Notes: a model not told the origin generated them from the letters alone. DNA of 64,000 bases from CAIOYC01 sp965277345 (GCA_965277345.1 CBDICI010000004.1:1550001-1614000); one strand, 5' to 3'; shown: positions 41,599 through 49,957, counted from the first letter of the stretch. Numbers and translations: made by a program.

Positions 41599-42399
41599 TC
41601 ACCTCCCTGGCGAGGACGTCAGCAGCCGGCGCGGGTCGCCCGCATCGACGTGGCCGACATTGCGCCGGGTCATGCGGTAGCCGATCAGGTCCTGCAACGC
41701 CGGCGAAAAGCGCGCCGCGCGTTCGTGCGGGATGGCCAGCATCAGGTTCTCCTGCTGGCGCATACAGCCGGCGCAATAGTTGATGGTCAGCGCCCAGCGC
41801 CTCTGATCACTCCGGTTGGCGCCGCCGCCGTGATAGCAGGTCCCGGACACGAAGCAGACGCTGCCCTTCGGCATGACGGCGGGGAAGCTCGGATAGGTCC
41901 CCGCCGGATCGGGGCTTTCCGGCAGCCGGTGGGTGTTGGGCACGATCCGCGTCGCGCCGTTGTCCTCCGTGAAATCGGTCAGGGCCCACATGGTGTTGCA
42001 GACCAGGGGCTTGTGCGGCATGGACATGTCATAGAGTTCGTCGTCGCGGTGGATCGGCTGGGCCCGTTCGCCGGGCGCGATCACCGCGGTGCCCATGGTC
42101 GACAGCAGCATGTCGGGGCCGAGCACGCCGCGCAACACCGGCAAAAGGTGCGGATGCGTCGCCACCCGCTGCCAGATTTCGCCGCGGTTCAGAAGGTCGA
42201 AGTAGCGGACCGTCTTGTAGCCGACAAAGGGGTTGCCCTGCAGCGAGGCCGGCCCTGAGCCCTCCAGCCGTTCGATCTCCGCCACGATCTCGTCGCAGAA
42301 CGCCTCCGTGACGGCGCCCTCCATGATCGAATAGCCGGTCTCCTCGATCTCGCGGACATGCCGATCGAAATCCATTGCAGGCTCAACGGCCGCAGTCAT
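41599..42399 (-). CDS. Phytanoyl-CoA dioxygenase (PhyH) family protein 3
   Basis: 266 residues. HxD is in PIHRDDELYD (His117, Asp119), distal His190 is in CYHGGGANRSDQRR and Arg200 follows. The RQQENLMLAI motif near the end is shared with PhyH protein 1, suggesting an ancient duplication. The ATG overlaps the stop of the upstream hydrolase gene as ATGA, so the proteins should be made in matched amounts. Confidence 0.88.
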   Translation of the reverse strand: MTAAVEPAMDFDRHVREIEETGYSIMEGAVTEAFCDEIVAEIERLEGSGPASLQGNPFVGYKTVRYFDLLNRGEIWQRVATHPHLLPVLRGVLGPDMLLSTMGTAVIAPGERAQPIHRDDELYDMSMPHKPLVCNTMWALTDFTEDNGATRIVPNTHRLPESPDPAGTYPSFPAVMPKGSVCFVSGTCYHGGGANRSDQRRWALTINYCAGCMRQQENLMLAIPHERAARFSPALQDLIGYRMTRRNVGHVDAGDPRRLLTSSPGR

Positions 42400-43445
42400 G
42401 CGGGCGACCCCTTGAGGTATTTGTCAAACCACTCGATCGCCAGCCGGACCACCAGCGGCCGCTCGGTGGAATAGACGGCGTAGTGGGTCGCCTTCTCGAT
42501 AATGTAGAGGTTCTTGGGCGCCCTGATGCTGGCATAGGCCCGCTTGGCGGTGGGATTGCCGCCGTATTCCTCGTTCTCGACCAGGATCATCAGGGTCGGC
42601 GCGGTGATCTTGGACGCCTCGTCCACCGGGGCGTACCGCTCGCCCTTATGGCCGATGGGCGAGCCGATCAGCCCCATGATCGTCGAGGCGCGCGGCGCGG
42701 GATAGCCGATCTCGCCTCGCGCCATGCGCGTCGCCATGTCCCGCCCCGGCTGTTCCTGACCCGGCGGCGGGCGGGAGTCGAGACCGCCCACCTGGCTGAC
42801 CACCGCCTTGATCCTGGGGTCGTGGGCGGCGACATAGATGACGTGGCCGCCGGAATAGCTGGAGCCGCGGACGCCCACCCTGTCCTTGTCGACGCCGGGC
42901 TCGCCCATGATCCAGTCGATGGCGGAGAACCAGTCCTCCGACTGCTCCAACGGATCGACGTATTCGCGCAGCGGCTGGACCCGCGCGGTCAGGGGAGCGG
43001 CCTCGCCCGCGGCGTGGAGCGGCTCGGGATCGATCATCACCACCGGCGAGGCGCTCTCGCCCCAGCCGCGATAGTCGAACACCAGTACGAAATAGCCGGC
43101 GCGGGCGATGTCCGCCGCATCGTGGCGCAGCCCGGCGGCCACCCCGCCCCAGCCGTGGGCCATGACTACCGCCGGCAGTTTGACGCCGGGCCTCGCTCCG
43201 GCCGGGGTGAACACCTCGCCGTGCAGGCGCACCCCCGAGGAGACGATCGTCACCGAGCGGAAGGCGATCCCCTCGGGCGGCCGGTAGTCGGCCGAGCGCA
43301 CCTGCTGGACGATCTTGGCCGGGTCCGGCTGGCGGGCCGGCGGGGCCTGGGTCGCGGCCGGTCCGGCCGGCTGGGCCAGGCTCGGCTTCGCCGCCAGCGT
43401 GGCGGTCGCCGCGCACAAGGCCAATGCGAACGATCTTCTATTCAT
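42396..43445 (-). CDS. Exported alpha/beta hydrolase (X-Pro dipeptidyl-peptidase S15-like)
   Basis: 349 residues from the ATG at 43445. A signal peptide is visible (MNRRSFALALCAATATLAAK, cut near SLA-QP); the RR is not a full Tat motif. The fold is alpha/beta hydrolase with VVMAHGWGGVAAGL for the oxyanion region, VFDYRGWGES, the nucleophile elbow RGSSYSGGH, and a His in KATHYAVYS. It probably hydrolyses an ester or amide outside the cytoplasm, upstream of transport. It lies between an MFS transporter gene and three PhyH genes in one operon. Confidence 0.85.
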   Translation of the reverse strand: MNRRSFALALCAATATLAAKPSLAQPAGPAATQAPPARQPDPAKIVQQVRSADYRPPEGIAFRSVTIVSSGVRLHGEVFTPAGARPGVKLPAVVMAHGWGGVAAGLRHDAADIARAGYFVLVFDYRGWGESASPVVMIDPEPLHAAGEAAPLTARVQPLREYVDPLEQSEDWFSAIDWIMGEPGVDKDRVGVRGSSYSGGHVIYVAAHDPRIKAVVSQVGGLDSRPPPGQEQPGRDMATRMARGEIGYPAPRASTIMGLIGSPIGHKGERYAPVDEASKITAPTLMILVENEEYGGNPTAKRAYASIRAPKNLYIIEKATHYAVYSTERPLVVRLAIEWFDKYLKGSPA

Positions 43446-43495
43446 GGGGCGGCTCCGGGCTGGGGGAAAGACAGGGTATGGGGTCCAAGGTCGGT

Positions 43496-44977
43496 TCAGC
43501 CGGCCGCCCGACGCTTGGACAGGGTCTGAAGCGCGGCGGCGTGGGAGGCGCGGCTGATGTCGTAACCGCACAGCAGGGCCAGGGCGACGAGGTAGAGCCC
43601 GATCAGCGACAGCGTATAGGTCCAGCCGAGCTTGACCAGCAGACTCTGCGCCAGATGGCCCGGCTGGGCATGGGCGGGGAAGCTAACGAAGGCCAGCGCC
43701 GCGCCCGAGGCGAACAGCCCTGCGCCCGAGGTCGCTTTGGTGATGAAGGCGTAGGTGGCGTAGAGCAGCCCCTCCGACCGGCGCCCGGTCTTCAGCTCGA
43801 CCGCTTCCGCCACATCGGCGATCATCGAGCCGACCAGCATGGCGGCGACGACACCTACCGCCGTGTGGACGATGTTGAACGCCATCAGCGTGGGCAGCAG
43901 CGCGGGCAACCCGTTGGCGGGGAACAGGCCGGCGAACCTCAGCCAGACCGGCGCCGGACCCAGCACCAGCCAGCCGATCGAGCCGATCACCGCCGCGCCC
44001 TTCTTGCCCCAGGCCCTGGCGCACCACGGCGTGGCGATTAGCGCCAGCACATAGGCGCCGAAGGTGCCAAGGCCATAGACCGCGATCTGCCCCGCCGTCA
44101 GCTCCCAGAAATAGACCTGCAGATAAAGGCCGAGCGCGGTCAGGATGCCCGTGGCGATGGCCCAGACAAAGCCGCAGCCCAAGAGCACCATCACCGAGCG
44201 GTTGGCCAGCGTCCGCCACAGCACGCGCGCCGTCTCGCCCGCCGTGCGGCGCGCCTTGGGCGGCGGCGCCCTGAGATAGGGGATGGCGCTGTGCGTGCCG
44301 ATGGCCGAGATCAGGATGGCGGCCAGCATCACCACGCCGGCGACCAGGCCATAGATGCGATATCCCTCTGGATTGAGGCTGGCCACCGGCTGCTGCACGC
44401 TCGGATGCATGATCACCCGCAGGGTCACCAGCCCCAGCGCCAGGCCGCCGGTGGCGCCGAAGAACCAGCGCAGGCTGATATAGTCGGTGCGCTCGTCGTA
44501 ATCGTCGGTCAGTTCCGCCGCCAGCGCCCCGTTCGGAATCTCGTAGCAGGTGATCAGGCTGCGCACGACGATGGTGCCGATCAGCAGATAGAGGAACAGG
44601 GCCTGCTGTGACAGGTGCGGCGGGTTCCACAGCAGGGCATAGGCCACCGCCGTCGGCACGGCCGCGGCGTACATGAACGGGTGACGGCGTCCCCAGCGCG
44701 AATGCAGATTGTCCGACAGGTGCCCCACCAGCGGATCGACGAAGGCGTCCACGAACAGGGCGATCAGCAGGGCCATGCCCGCCAGCCCGGCGGAAAGCCC
44801 CAGCACCTGATTGTAATAGAGCAGCAGAAAGACGCCGAAGCCGTTGTCCTTCACGCCGAACGCCACCGACCCGATGGCGTAGAACAGCTTTGTCGCCCTG
44901 CGCGCGGACGGCGACCTGGCCGATTCCGGTCGGGTCTCCACAGACGGCGCAAGCTCAACGCCCAGACTGGCCGTCAT
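43496..44977 (-). CDS. MFS transporter, GPH sugar-cation symporter type
   Basis: A 493-residue protein with 12 predicted membrane helices. DPLVGHLSDNLHSRWGRRHPFM is the loop 2-3 signature of the glycoside-pentoside-hexuronide symporters, which bring in glycosides or other polar small molecules with H+ or Na+. GGGAGC-like sequence precedes the ATG at 44977. It is first in the operon with the exported hydrolase and three PhyH oxygenases, so it likely imports the product of the hydrolase. Confidence 0.88.
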   Translation of the reverse strand: MTASLGVELAPSVETRPESARSPSARRATKLFYAIGSVAFGVKDNGFGVFLLLYYNQVLGLSAGLAGMALLIALFVDAFVDPLVGHLSDNLHSRWGRRHPFMYAAAVPTAVAYALLWNPPHLSQQALFLYLLIGTIVVRSLITCYEIPNGALAAELTDDYDERTDYISLRWFFGATGGLALGLVTLRVIMHPSVQQPVASLNPEGYRIYGLVAGVVMLAAILISAIGTHSAIPYLRAPPPKARRTAGETARVLWRTLANRSVMVLLGCGFVWAIATGILTALGLYLQVYFWELTAGQIAVYGLGTFGAYVLALIATPWCARAWGKKGAAVIGSIGWLVLGPAPVWLRFAGLFPANGLPALLPTLMAFNIVHTAVGVVAAMLVGSMIADVAEAVELKTGRRSEGLLYATYAFITKATSGAGLFASGAALAFVSFPAHAQPGHLAQSLLVKLGWTYTLSLIGLYLVALALLCGYDISRASHAAALQTLSKRRAAG

Positions 44978-45069
44978 GGCGTACCGCTCCCTGAATGCCG
45001 GCCTGTTTCTGCCGGTCCTGTTCAGTTTACGAGTAGACCGACGCCACAGTCCAGCACCGAAAGCGGCAA

Positions 45070-45094
45070 ATCGACAGGGACCGGTCCTGTCGAT
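45070..45094. promoter_or_regulatory. Long bulged palindrome upstream of the MFS/PhyH operon
   Basis: The perfect core GGACCGGTCC is flanked by ATCGACA and TGTCGAT with one extra base on the left arm. The half site CCGGTCCTGT is repeated at 45012-45021. It lies 93 bp before the MFS start and 33 bp after the stop of the exported protein gene, so it could be an operator or that gene's terminator stem; U-run support is weak. Confidence 0.45.
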
Positions 45095-45127
45095 GCCCTT
45101 GACTGCCGGGGCGCCGGGCGCGTGGGC

Positions 45128-45799
45128 CTACTGCCTCGCGGCGGTGAAGGTTCCGGCGCCGTCGCCGGATCTGGCCGTGCCCTTGATCGATCCGTCCGCC
45201 TGAACCTCGCCGCTATAGACCAGATGGACCGGCCGGTTCTGGAACTCGGTGTCGTAGCTCAAGGTGACGTCGCTCTTGTCCGACGATCCCTGGACCTGCA
45301 GGGTCGGCCCCTCGGTGATGGCGCACGGCCCGTTCAGGCCGCCGCCGCTGGTCTTGAAGGCGCAGACGGCCGAATAGCTGACGCCCGGAAAAGCCACGTC
45401 GACCTTCCACGGCCTGGGCCGGTCGGGAATCTGATCCATCAGCGGCGTCGCCGTGAACTGACCGTGGGAGGACTGCGTGCTGACCGAGCCCTGAACCGCG
45501 CCGCCCGCGGTCATCGCCCCGTCGAAATCGGAGCGATACCCGCTGCCGTTATAGTCGGACCGGTAGGTGAACTCCATGCGCCGGCCATCCCACCGCCCCG
45601 AGGTCCGAAGACTGGCGCCCGGCACCGCCACGCAAGGACCCGAGACGTCCTGAGCGTTGGACTGTAGCACGCAGATCAGCTTGTATTTCAGTCCCGACCC
45701 GAAATCGCCGTTCAGCATCCAGGTTCCGGTCAGATCGGCTGAGACAGCCGAGACCGGCAGACCGAGGGCGGCGAACGCAACCCACAAACCAACTCTCAT
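45128..45799 (-). CDS. Secreted two-repeat protein of unknown function
   Basis: 223 residues. It has a signal peptide (MRVGLWVAFAALGLPVSAVSA) and AGGAG before the ATG. The mature protein is two homologous beta-rich halves, about 20-125 and 128-223. Each contains a YxxxC...GPC pair (LICVLQSNAQDVSGPCV and AVCAFKTSGGGLNGPCA), a central strand set, and a G-(A/S)-(V/I)-(Q/K)-G stretch before the end. Each half probably holds one disulfide. No named family is recognised. An intrinsic terminator reading the same strand lies 44 bp before the start, so it has its own promoter or is controlled by attenuation. Confidence 0.75.
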   Translation of the reverse strand: MRVGLWVAFAALGLPVSAVSADLTGTWMLNGDFGSGLKYKLICVLQSNAQDVSGPCVAVPGASLRTSGRWDGRRMEFTYRSDYNGSGYRSDFDGAMTAGGAVQGSVSTQSSHGQFTATPLMDQIPDRPRPWKVDVAFPGVSYSAVCAFKTSGGGLNGPCAITEGPTLQVQGSSDKSDVTLSYDTEFQNRPVHLVYSGEVQADGSIKGTARSGDGAGTFTAARQ

Positions 45800-45842
45800 C
45801 CTAGGCTCCTTTCAGGCTTGGCCTCGACTCCCCGGGGGTGGG

Positions 45843-45882
45843 AAAAAGCCCAGCGTCCGCCGTCAGGCGACGAACGCTGGGC
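45843..45882 (-). terminator. Intrinsic terminator on the minus strand
   Basis: GCCCAGCGT (45848-45856) pairs perfectly with ACGCTGGGC (45874-45882), with an inner CGCC/GGCG stem. On the minus strand the hairpin is followed by TTTTT (45847-45843). It marks the end of an upstream minus-strand transcript distinct from the secreted two-repeat protein gene. Confidence 0.7.
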
Positions 45883-46024
45883 AGGTGCAGTCGCCCGAGA
45901 GGCCGAAGCGACCAAACCGATGGATGATGGGGCCCCTGGCCACCCGCGTGACAAACCAGACCTTGAAGGATTGCGGAACGATCCGCCTTACGGGCCGGCG
46001 CCGCCGATCTCGCATGAGGTCCAT
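45863..46024 (-). CDS. Possible small cationic protein (uncertain)
   Basis: 53 residues from an ATG at 46024 (76 from 46093): MDLMRDRRRRPVRRIVP at the start, then VWFVTRVARGP and a C-terminal CTCPAFVA. It is strongly basic and partly amphipathic. Its stop lies within the terminator hairpin, as if the frame belongs to the terminated transcript. There is no good ribosome site. It may be chance in a GC-rich region, or the region may produce a non-coding RNA. Confidence 0.25.
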   Translation of the reverse strand: MDLMRDRRRRPVRRIVPQSFKVWFVTRVARGPIIHRFGRFGLSGDCTCPAFVA

Positions 46025-46296
46025 GCTCTGTTTTGTCGTACCGGTCGCCAGCGTGCGCGCTATTGAACAGGGTCTCTCCCAAGGCGAAATCATCCGCGCA
46101 ATTCAACCATGATGGGCTGGATGCGCTGAACCTGCTCGAATGTGGCACAAGGCGAGCGACCGGTCAAAGTTGAAATTTCAGCCACCGGTCTGGCGACTCT
46201 ACCGGCTTGAACCTGGCGATGCGCCGCGGAGCGCTTCCGCGCGGGAGGCGAGAAAACATCGCTGCGCGGCCGGAAAGCGGATGCCCTGGCGCGACG

Positions 46297-46312
46297 ACTC
46301 TTATAGAAGACT
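46297..46312. promoter_or_regulatory. Catabolic operator, copy 1
   Basis: ACTCTTATAGAAGACT is an imperfect 16-bp dyad that matches the perfect palindrome at 50869 at 14 of 16 positions; the flanking AC is also shared. It sits 39 bp before the Ldh2-type gene start. Confidence 0.6.
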
Positions 46313-46351
46313 ACCAGCCCGCGGCCCGGCCGCGCCAACGCCGGACCCTTC

Positions 46352-47362
46352 GTGACCGATTCCCCCGTGCTCAAGATCGCCGAGGTCGAAGACCTGGTCC
46401 GCCGCGCCCTCGCCGCGCAGGGGGCCGGCGACCTGCAGTCCGCCTCAACCGCCCGCGCCCTGGTGGCGGCCGAGGCGGACGGGCAGGCCGGCCACGGCCT
46501 GTCGCGCGTCGCCGCCTATGCCGCCCAGCTCAGGGCCGGGAAGGTGAAGGGGGAGGCGCGCCCGACGCTGCTGCAGCCCGCCCCGGCCGCGCTGGTGATC
46601 GACGCCGACGGCGGCTTCGCCTATCCGGCCCTGGACCTGGCGGTGGAGCGACTGGTCGTGCTGACGCAGCAGACCGGCCTGGCCTCGGCCGCCATCGCCC
46701 GCTCCCACCACATAGGACAGGCGGGACAGGCGGCGGAGCGTCTGGCGGAGGCCGGCCTGATCGGGCTGATCGTCTCCAACACCCCCGCCGCCATGGCCTT
46801 CCCCGGGGGGCGCACCCCCGCCCTCGGCACCAATCCACTGGCCTTCGCCGCCCCGCTGCAGGGCCGTCCACCGCTGGTGATCGATCTCGCCCTGTCGCTG
46901 GTGGCGCGAAGCAAGATCGTGGCGGCGCAGCGGACGGGGGCGCCCATCCCCCTCGGCTGGGCCACCGACGCGGAGGGACAGCCGACCACCGACGCCGGCG
47001 CGGCGCTCGGCGGCGTGCTGGAGCCGATCGGCGGGGCCAAGGGCGCAGCCCTCGCCCTGATGGTGGAGGTTCTGTGCGGCGCGCTGGCGGGCGGACGTTA
47101 TGGCTGGGAGGCGTCATCCTTCCTCGACGCCGAGGGCGACAGCCCGGCGGTGGGCCAAGTGCTGATCGCCATCGATCCCGGCGCCGGCGGTCCGGCGGGG
47201 TTCGCCGCGCGGATGACCACTCTGGTGGATCGGGTGGAGGCGGAAAACCTGCGCCTGCCCGGCGACCGCCGCCTCGCCGCCCGTGCCCGGGCCGTCCGCG
47301 ACGGCCTCACCCTCGCGCCCGTCCTCTATCGGGACATCCTCAAGCTCGGAGACGCCCGGTGA
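46352..47362 (+). CDS. Ldh2/MDH2-family oxidoreductase (malate/L-lactate/sulfolactate dehydrogenase type)
   Basis: 336 residues from a GTG at 46352. The non-Rossmann NAD(P)-dependent malate/L-lactate dehydrogenase family is shown by GQAGHGLSRVAAY (His48), ARSHHIGQAG (His119/120) and LGTNPLAFAAP. The family oxidises 2-hydroxyacids or reduces 2-oxoacids. It overlaps the next gene as GTGA, forming a two-gene unit. Because the partner is a D-isomer-type 2-hydroxyacid dehydrogenase, the pair could interconvert or recover both configurations of a product such as lactate. The catabolic operator lies just upstream. Confidence 0.85.
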   Translation: MTDSPVLKIAEVEDLVRRALAAQGAGDLQSASTARALVAAEADGQAGHGLSRVAAYAAQLRAGKVKGEARPTLLQPAPAALVIDADGGFAYPALDLAVERLVVLTQQTGLASAAIARSHHIGQAGQAAERLAEAGLIGLIVSNTPAAMAFPGGRTPALGTNPLAFAAPLQGRPPLVIDLALSLVARSKIVAAQRTGAPIPLGWATDAEGQPTTDAGAALGGVLEPIGGAKGAALALMVEVLCGALAGGRYGWEASSFLDAEGDSPAVGQVLIAIDPGAGGPAGFAARMTTLVDRVEAENLRLPGDRRLAARARAVRDGLTLAPVLYRDILKLGDAR

Positions 47363-48273
47363 GCGAGATCGTCATCGCCGAATTCATGGACGCGGCGGTG
47401 GTGGACAGCCTGTTCGCGGGCCGCGACGTCCTGTTCGACGACACGCTGGTGGACAGGCCCGCCGCGCTGACCGCGGCGCTGGCCGACGCCAGGGCGCTCG
47501 TCGTCCGCAACCGCACCCGGGTGGACGCCGCCCTGCTCGCGCAGGCTCCGAACCTGAAGGTGGTGGGCCGCCTCGGCGTCGGGCTCGACAATATCGACCT
47601 GGAGGCTTGCGCGGCGCGCGGCGTGGCGGTGCGGCCAGCCAAGGGCGCCAACGATCTCGCGGTGGCGGAATACGTCATCACCGCCGCCTTGATGCTGCTG
47701 CGCCGGGCGTGGATGGCCACCGACCGGCTGAAGGCTGGCGGCTGGCCGCGCATGGAGCTGATCGGCCGCGAGATGGCGGGCAGGCGAATGGGCCTCGTGG
47801 GCTATGGCGCCATCGCCCGGTTGACCGCCGAGAAGGCGCGCGCGCTCGGCATGAGTGTCATGGCCTATGACCCCTATGCGGCGCCGGGCGGGGAGGTGGA
47901 GCTGACGTCCCTTGAGGCCGTGCTGGCCGAGGCGGACGTGATCAGCCTGCACACCCCGCTGACGCCCGAGACCACCCACCTGATCGACGCCCGCCGCCTC
48001 GCCGCTCTGAAGCCAGGCGCCATTCTGATCAATGCGGCGCGAGGCGGCATCGTCGACGAGCCGGCGCTGGTGGAGGCGCTGAAGGGCGCGCGCCTCGGCG
48101 GCGCGGCGTTGGACGTGTTCGAGGTCGAGCCCCTGACCGAGGCCGCCGCCGCGCGCTTCGCCGGGTGTCCCAACCTGATCCTCACCCCCCACATCGCCGG
48201 CGTCACCGACGAGTCCAACGCCCGCGTCAGCGCGGTGACGGCGCAGGCCGTGCTGGAGGTTCTGGACGGCTAG
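47359..48273 (+). CDS. D-isomer-specific 2-hydroxyacid dehydrogenase
   Basis: 304 residues from a GTG at 47359 that overlaps the upstream stop. The catalytic triad is clear: Arg228 (INAARGGIVDE), Glu257 (LDVFEVEP) and His278 (LTPHIAGVTDES). The NAD-binding motif is GLVGYGAIA, where the third glycine of GxGxxG is Ala. The N-terminus MSEIVIAEFMDAAVVD and RLGVGLDNID fit the SlcC/PGDH-like branch. The exact substrate is unknown. The stop TAG shares CTAG with the convergent epimerase gene. Confidence 0.88.
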   Translation: MSEIVIAEFMDAAVVDSLFAGRDVLFDDTLVDRPAALTAALADARALVVRNRTRVDAALLAQAPNLKVVGRLGVGLDNIDLEACAARGVAVRPAKGANDLAVAEYVITAALMLLRRAWMATDRLKAGGWPRMELIGREMAGRRMGLVGYGAIARLTAEKARALGMSVMAYDPYAAPGGEVELTSLEAVLAEADVISLHTPLTPETTHLIDARRLAALKPGAILINAARGGIVDEPALVEALKGARLGGAALDVFEVEPLTEAAAARFAGCPNLILTPHIAGVTDESNARVSAVTAQAVLEVLDG

Positions 48274-49160
48274 CGGGCGGGAAGGGTGGGCGTCAGTCGC
48301 ATCTCCACGCTGTGGCCTTCCCCCGGCTCCAGCACCCTGAGGTCCGGCAGGCCCTCCCGGTTATGGGCGTTCGGGGCGTGGCTGATCGGCTCGAAGCAGA
48401 AGAACCGGCGGGCGGGCGGGCTGAACAGCACAGCGGTGGCGGTGTTCGCCCCCGCCGTCATCTCCAGCGCGCCCCACGGCCAGTCGATCCAGCCCCGCCC
48501 GTCGAAGCCGCCGAACACGTCGTCGAAGCCTGGGCTCACCCGAGCGCCGCGCGAGAAGTCCATCCGCTCGGGGATCGGCTCATTGGCCACCGGCACAAGG
48601 GTCGGGCCGAGCCGCCACCGGCGCGCCGCCCGGAAGGTCAGCCGCGCCCCCTCGCGCGGAAAGAAGGGGTGGAACCCGAGCCCCACCGCTTGGCGTCGGG
48701 CATCGGTATTGGTGAGCCGCATGGCTATCGCCAGACCTTCCGGATTGAGCGTCACCCTCTGCTCCAGTCGAAATGCCCAGGGCCACCCGCCTCCGCCGGG
48801 ATGGTCGAGCGTCATCTTCGCCGCACTGGGAGAGATCAGCTCACCTGCGAAGGGCGCGTCCCAGGCGATCCCGTGCAGGCTGTGCGGCGCGGAAATCGGG
48901 TGGGGCGGCAATGGGTGCCTTTCGTCATCGAAGTCGAACCGGCCCTGCTCGATCCGCCCGCAATAGGGCGCCATGGGGTAGGCGCCGCCGCTGCGCAGGG
49001 CCTCAGCGAGGGGCAGATCGCGCGGGATGGGCTCCAGCCACTCCGGCCCGCCAAGGGTGCGAAACGTCGCCACCCGACCGCCGAGGCTCGGCCACAGCGC
49101 CGCCTCCAGCGCCCCGGCGCGCAGCACCAGCGCATCGGGCGGCGTCAAACCCTCCATCAT
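48270..49160 (-). CDS. Aldose 1-epimerase (mutarotase) family protein
   Basis: 296 residues of the galactose-mutarotase-like fold. The catalytic pair is likely His in APHSLHGIAWD and Glu in FFCFEPISHAPNA; VGLGFHPFF holds the second conserved His. It interconverts sugar anomers before oxidation by the sugar dehydrogenase. It is the last gene of the minus-strand unit SMP-30, SDR, epimerase (7 bp after the SDR stop) and is convergent with the hydroxyacid dehydrogenase. Confidence 0.87.
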   Translation of the reverse strand: MMEGLTPPDALVLRAGALEAALWPSLGGRVATFRTLGGPEWLEPIPRDLPLAEALRSGGAYPMAPYCGRIEQGRFDFDDERHPLPPHPISAPHSLHGIAWDAPFAGELISPSAAKMTLDHPGGGGWPWAFRLEQRVTLNPEGLAIAMRLTNTDARRQAVGLGFHPFFPREGARLTFRAARRWRLGPTLVPVANEPIPERMDFSRGARVSPGFDDVFGGFDGRGWIDWPWGALEMTAGANTATAVLFSPPARRFFCFEPISHAPNAHNREGLPDLRVLEPGEGHSVEMRLTPTLPAR

Positions 49161-49167
49161 GGGGCGC

Positions 49168-49938
49168 TCATACGATGCCGCCGTCCACCAGGAAGTCCTG
49201 GCCGGTGCAGCCCCGGCTGTCGTCCGCGGCGAGGAACAGCACCATGGCCGCCACGTCGTCGGCGGTGAGGCGCAGCTTCAGGGCCTGATCGTCCAGAAAG
49301 CCCTGGATCGTGTCCGGGTCGGCCCACAGGCGAAGCTGTCGCTCGGTCTCGATGGCGCCCGGCACGACGGAGTTGATGCGGATGCCGGCCTCGCCATATT
49401 CCCTGGCGAGGGTGCGGGTCATGGCGTGGATGGCGCCCTTGGCGGTGGAATAGCCGACGAACCCCGGCCGCCGCCGCCGCCAGCTCACCGAGCCCATATT
49501 GATGATCGAGCCACCGGGGGCCATCCGCGCCGCCGCCGCCTGCAGCGCGAAGAATTGCGAGCGGAGATTGGTGGCGATGGCCCTGTCCCAGTCCTCCACG
49601 GTCAAGGTGCGCGCCGGGTGGCGGGTGTCGTCGGCGGCGTTGTTGACCAGCACGTCCAGCCGGCCGTGCGCCTCGTGCAGGGCCGCGACCGCGCCTTGCA
49701 GCGCCGCCACATCCGTCACGTCCACAGCCTGGAACCAGGGCGCGGTCGGCAGGCCGGCGATGAACGCCTCGGCGGTCGCCGCGTCCCGATCGATGAACCC
49801 GACCCTGGCGCCCTGCTCTTGGAAGCGGGTCACCATGCGCGCGCCGATGCCCGAGGCGCCGCCGGTGATCAGCACCACCTTGCCCTTAAGGCTGGGATAG
49901 CGGGCGGTGAAGGGCGCATCCCCCTCCGATGGGTTCAT
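49168..49938 (-). CDS. SDR-family sugar dehydrogenase
   Basis: A 256-residue classical SDR: VVLITGGASGIGA, VNNAADDTRH, the catalytic Ser in NMGSVSWRR and YSTAKGAIH, and VPGAIETERQ. The N-terminus PFTARYPSLKGK and Asp in VGFIDRDAAT (NAD preference) are like sugar 1-dehydrogenases in oxidative (non-phosphorylating) pathways. It would oxidise the aldose to a lactone, which fits the lactonase gene 19 bp upstream. The sugar is not predictable. Confidence 0.85.
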   Translation of the reverse strand: MNPSEGDAPFTARYPSLKGKVVLITGGASGIGARMVTRFQEQGARVGFIDRDAATAEAFIAGLPTAPWFQAVDVTDVAALQGAVAALHEAHGRLDVLVNNAADDTRHPARTLTVEDWDRAIATNLRSQFFALQAAAARMAPGGSIINMGSVSWRRRRPGFVGYSTAKGAIHAMTRTLAREYGEAGIRINSVVPGAIETERQLRLWADPDTIQGFLDDQALKLRLTADDVAAMVLFLAADDSRGCTGQDFLVDGGIV

Positions 49939-49957
49939 AGGGACCGGCTCATGGGCG

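Larger units (their letters stand above)
45800..46351. other. 552-bp intergenic region with terminator, possible small ORF and operator
   Basis: Contents: an intrinsic terminator on the minus strand (45843-45882); a possible minus-strand small ORF or RNA running 46093 to 45863 into the terminator; and a catabolic operator half of a shared pair at 46297-46312 near the Ldh2-type gene. No other supported gene is seen. Confidence 0.5.
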
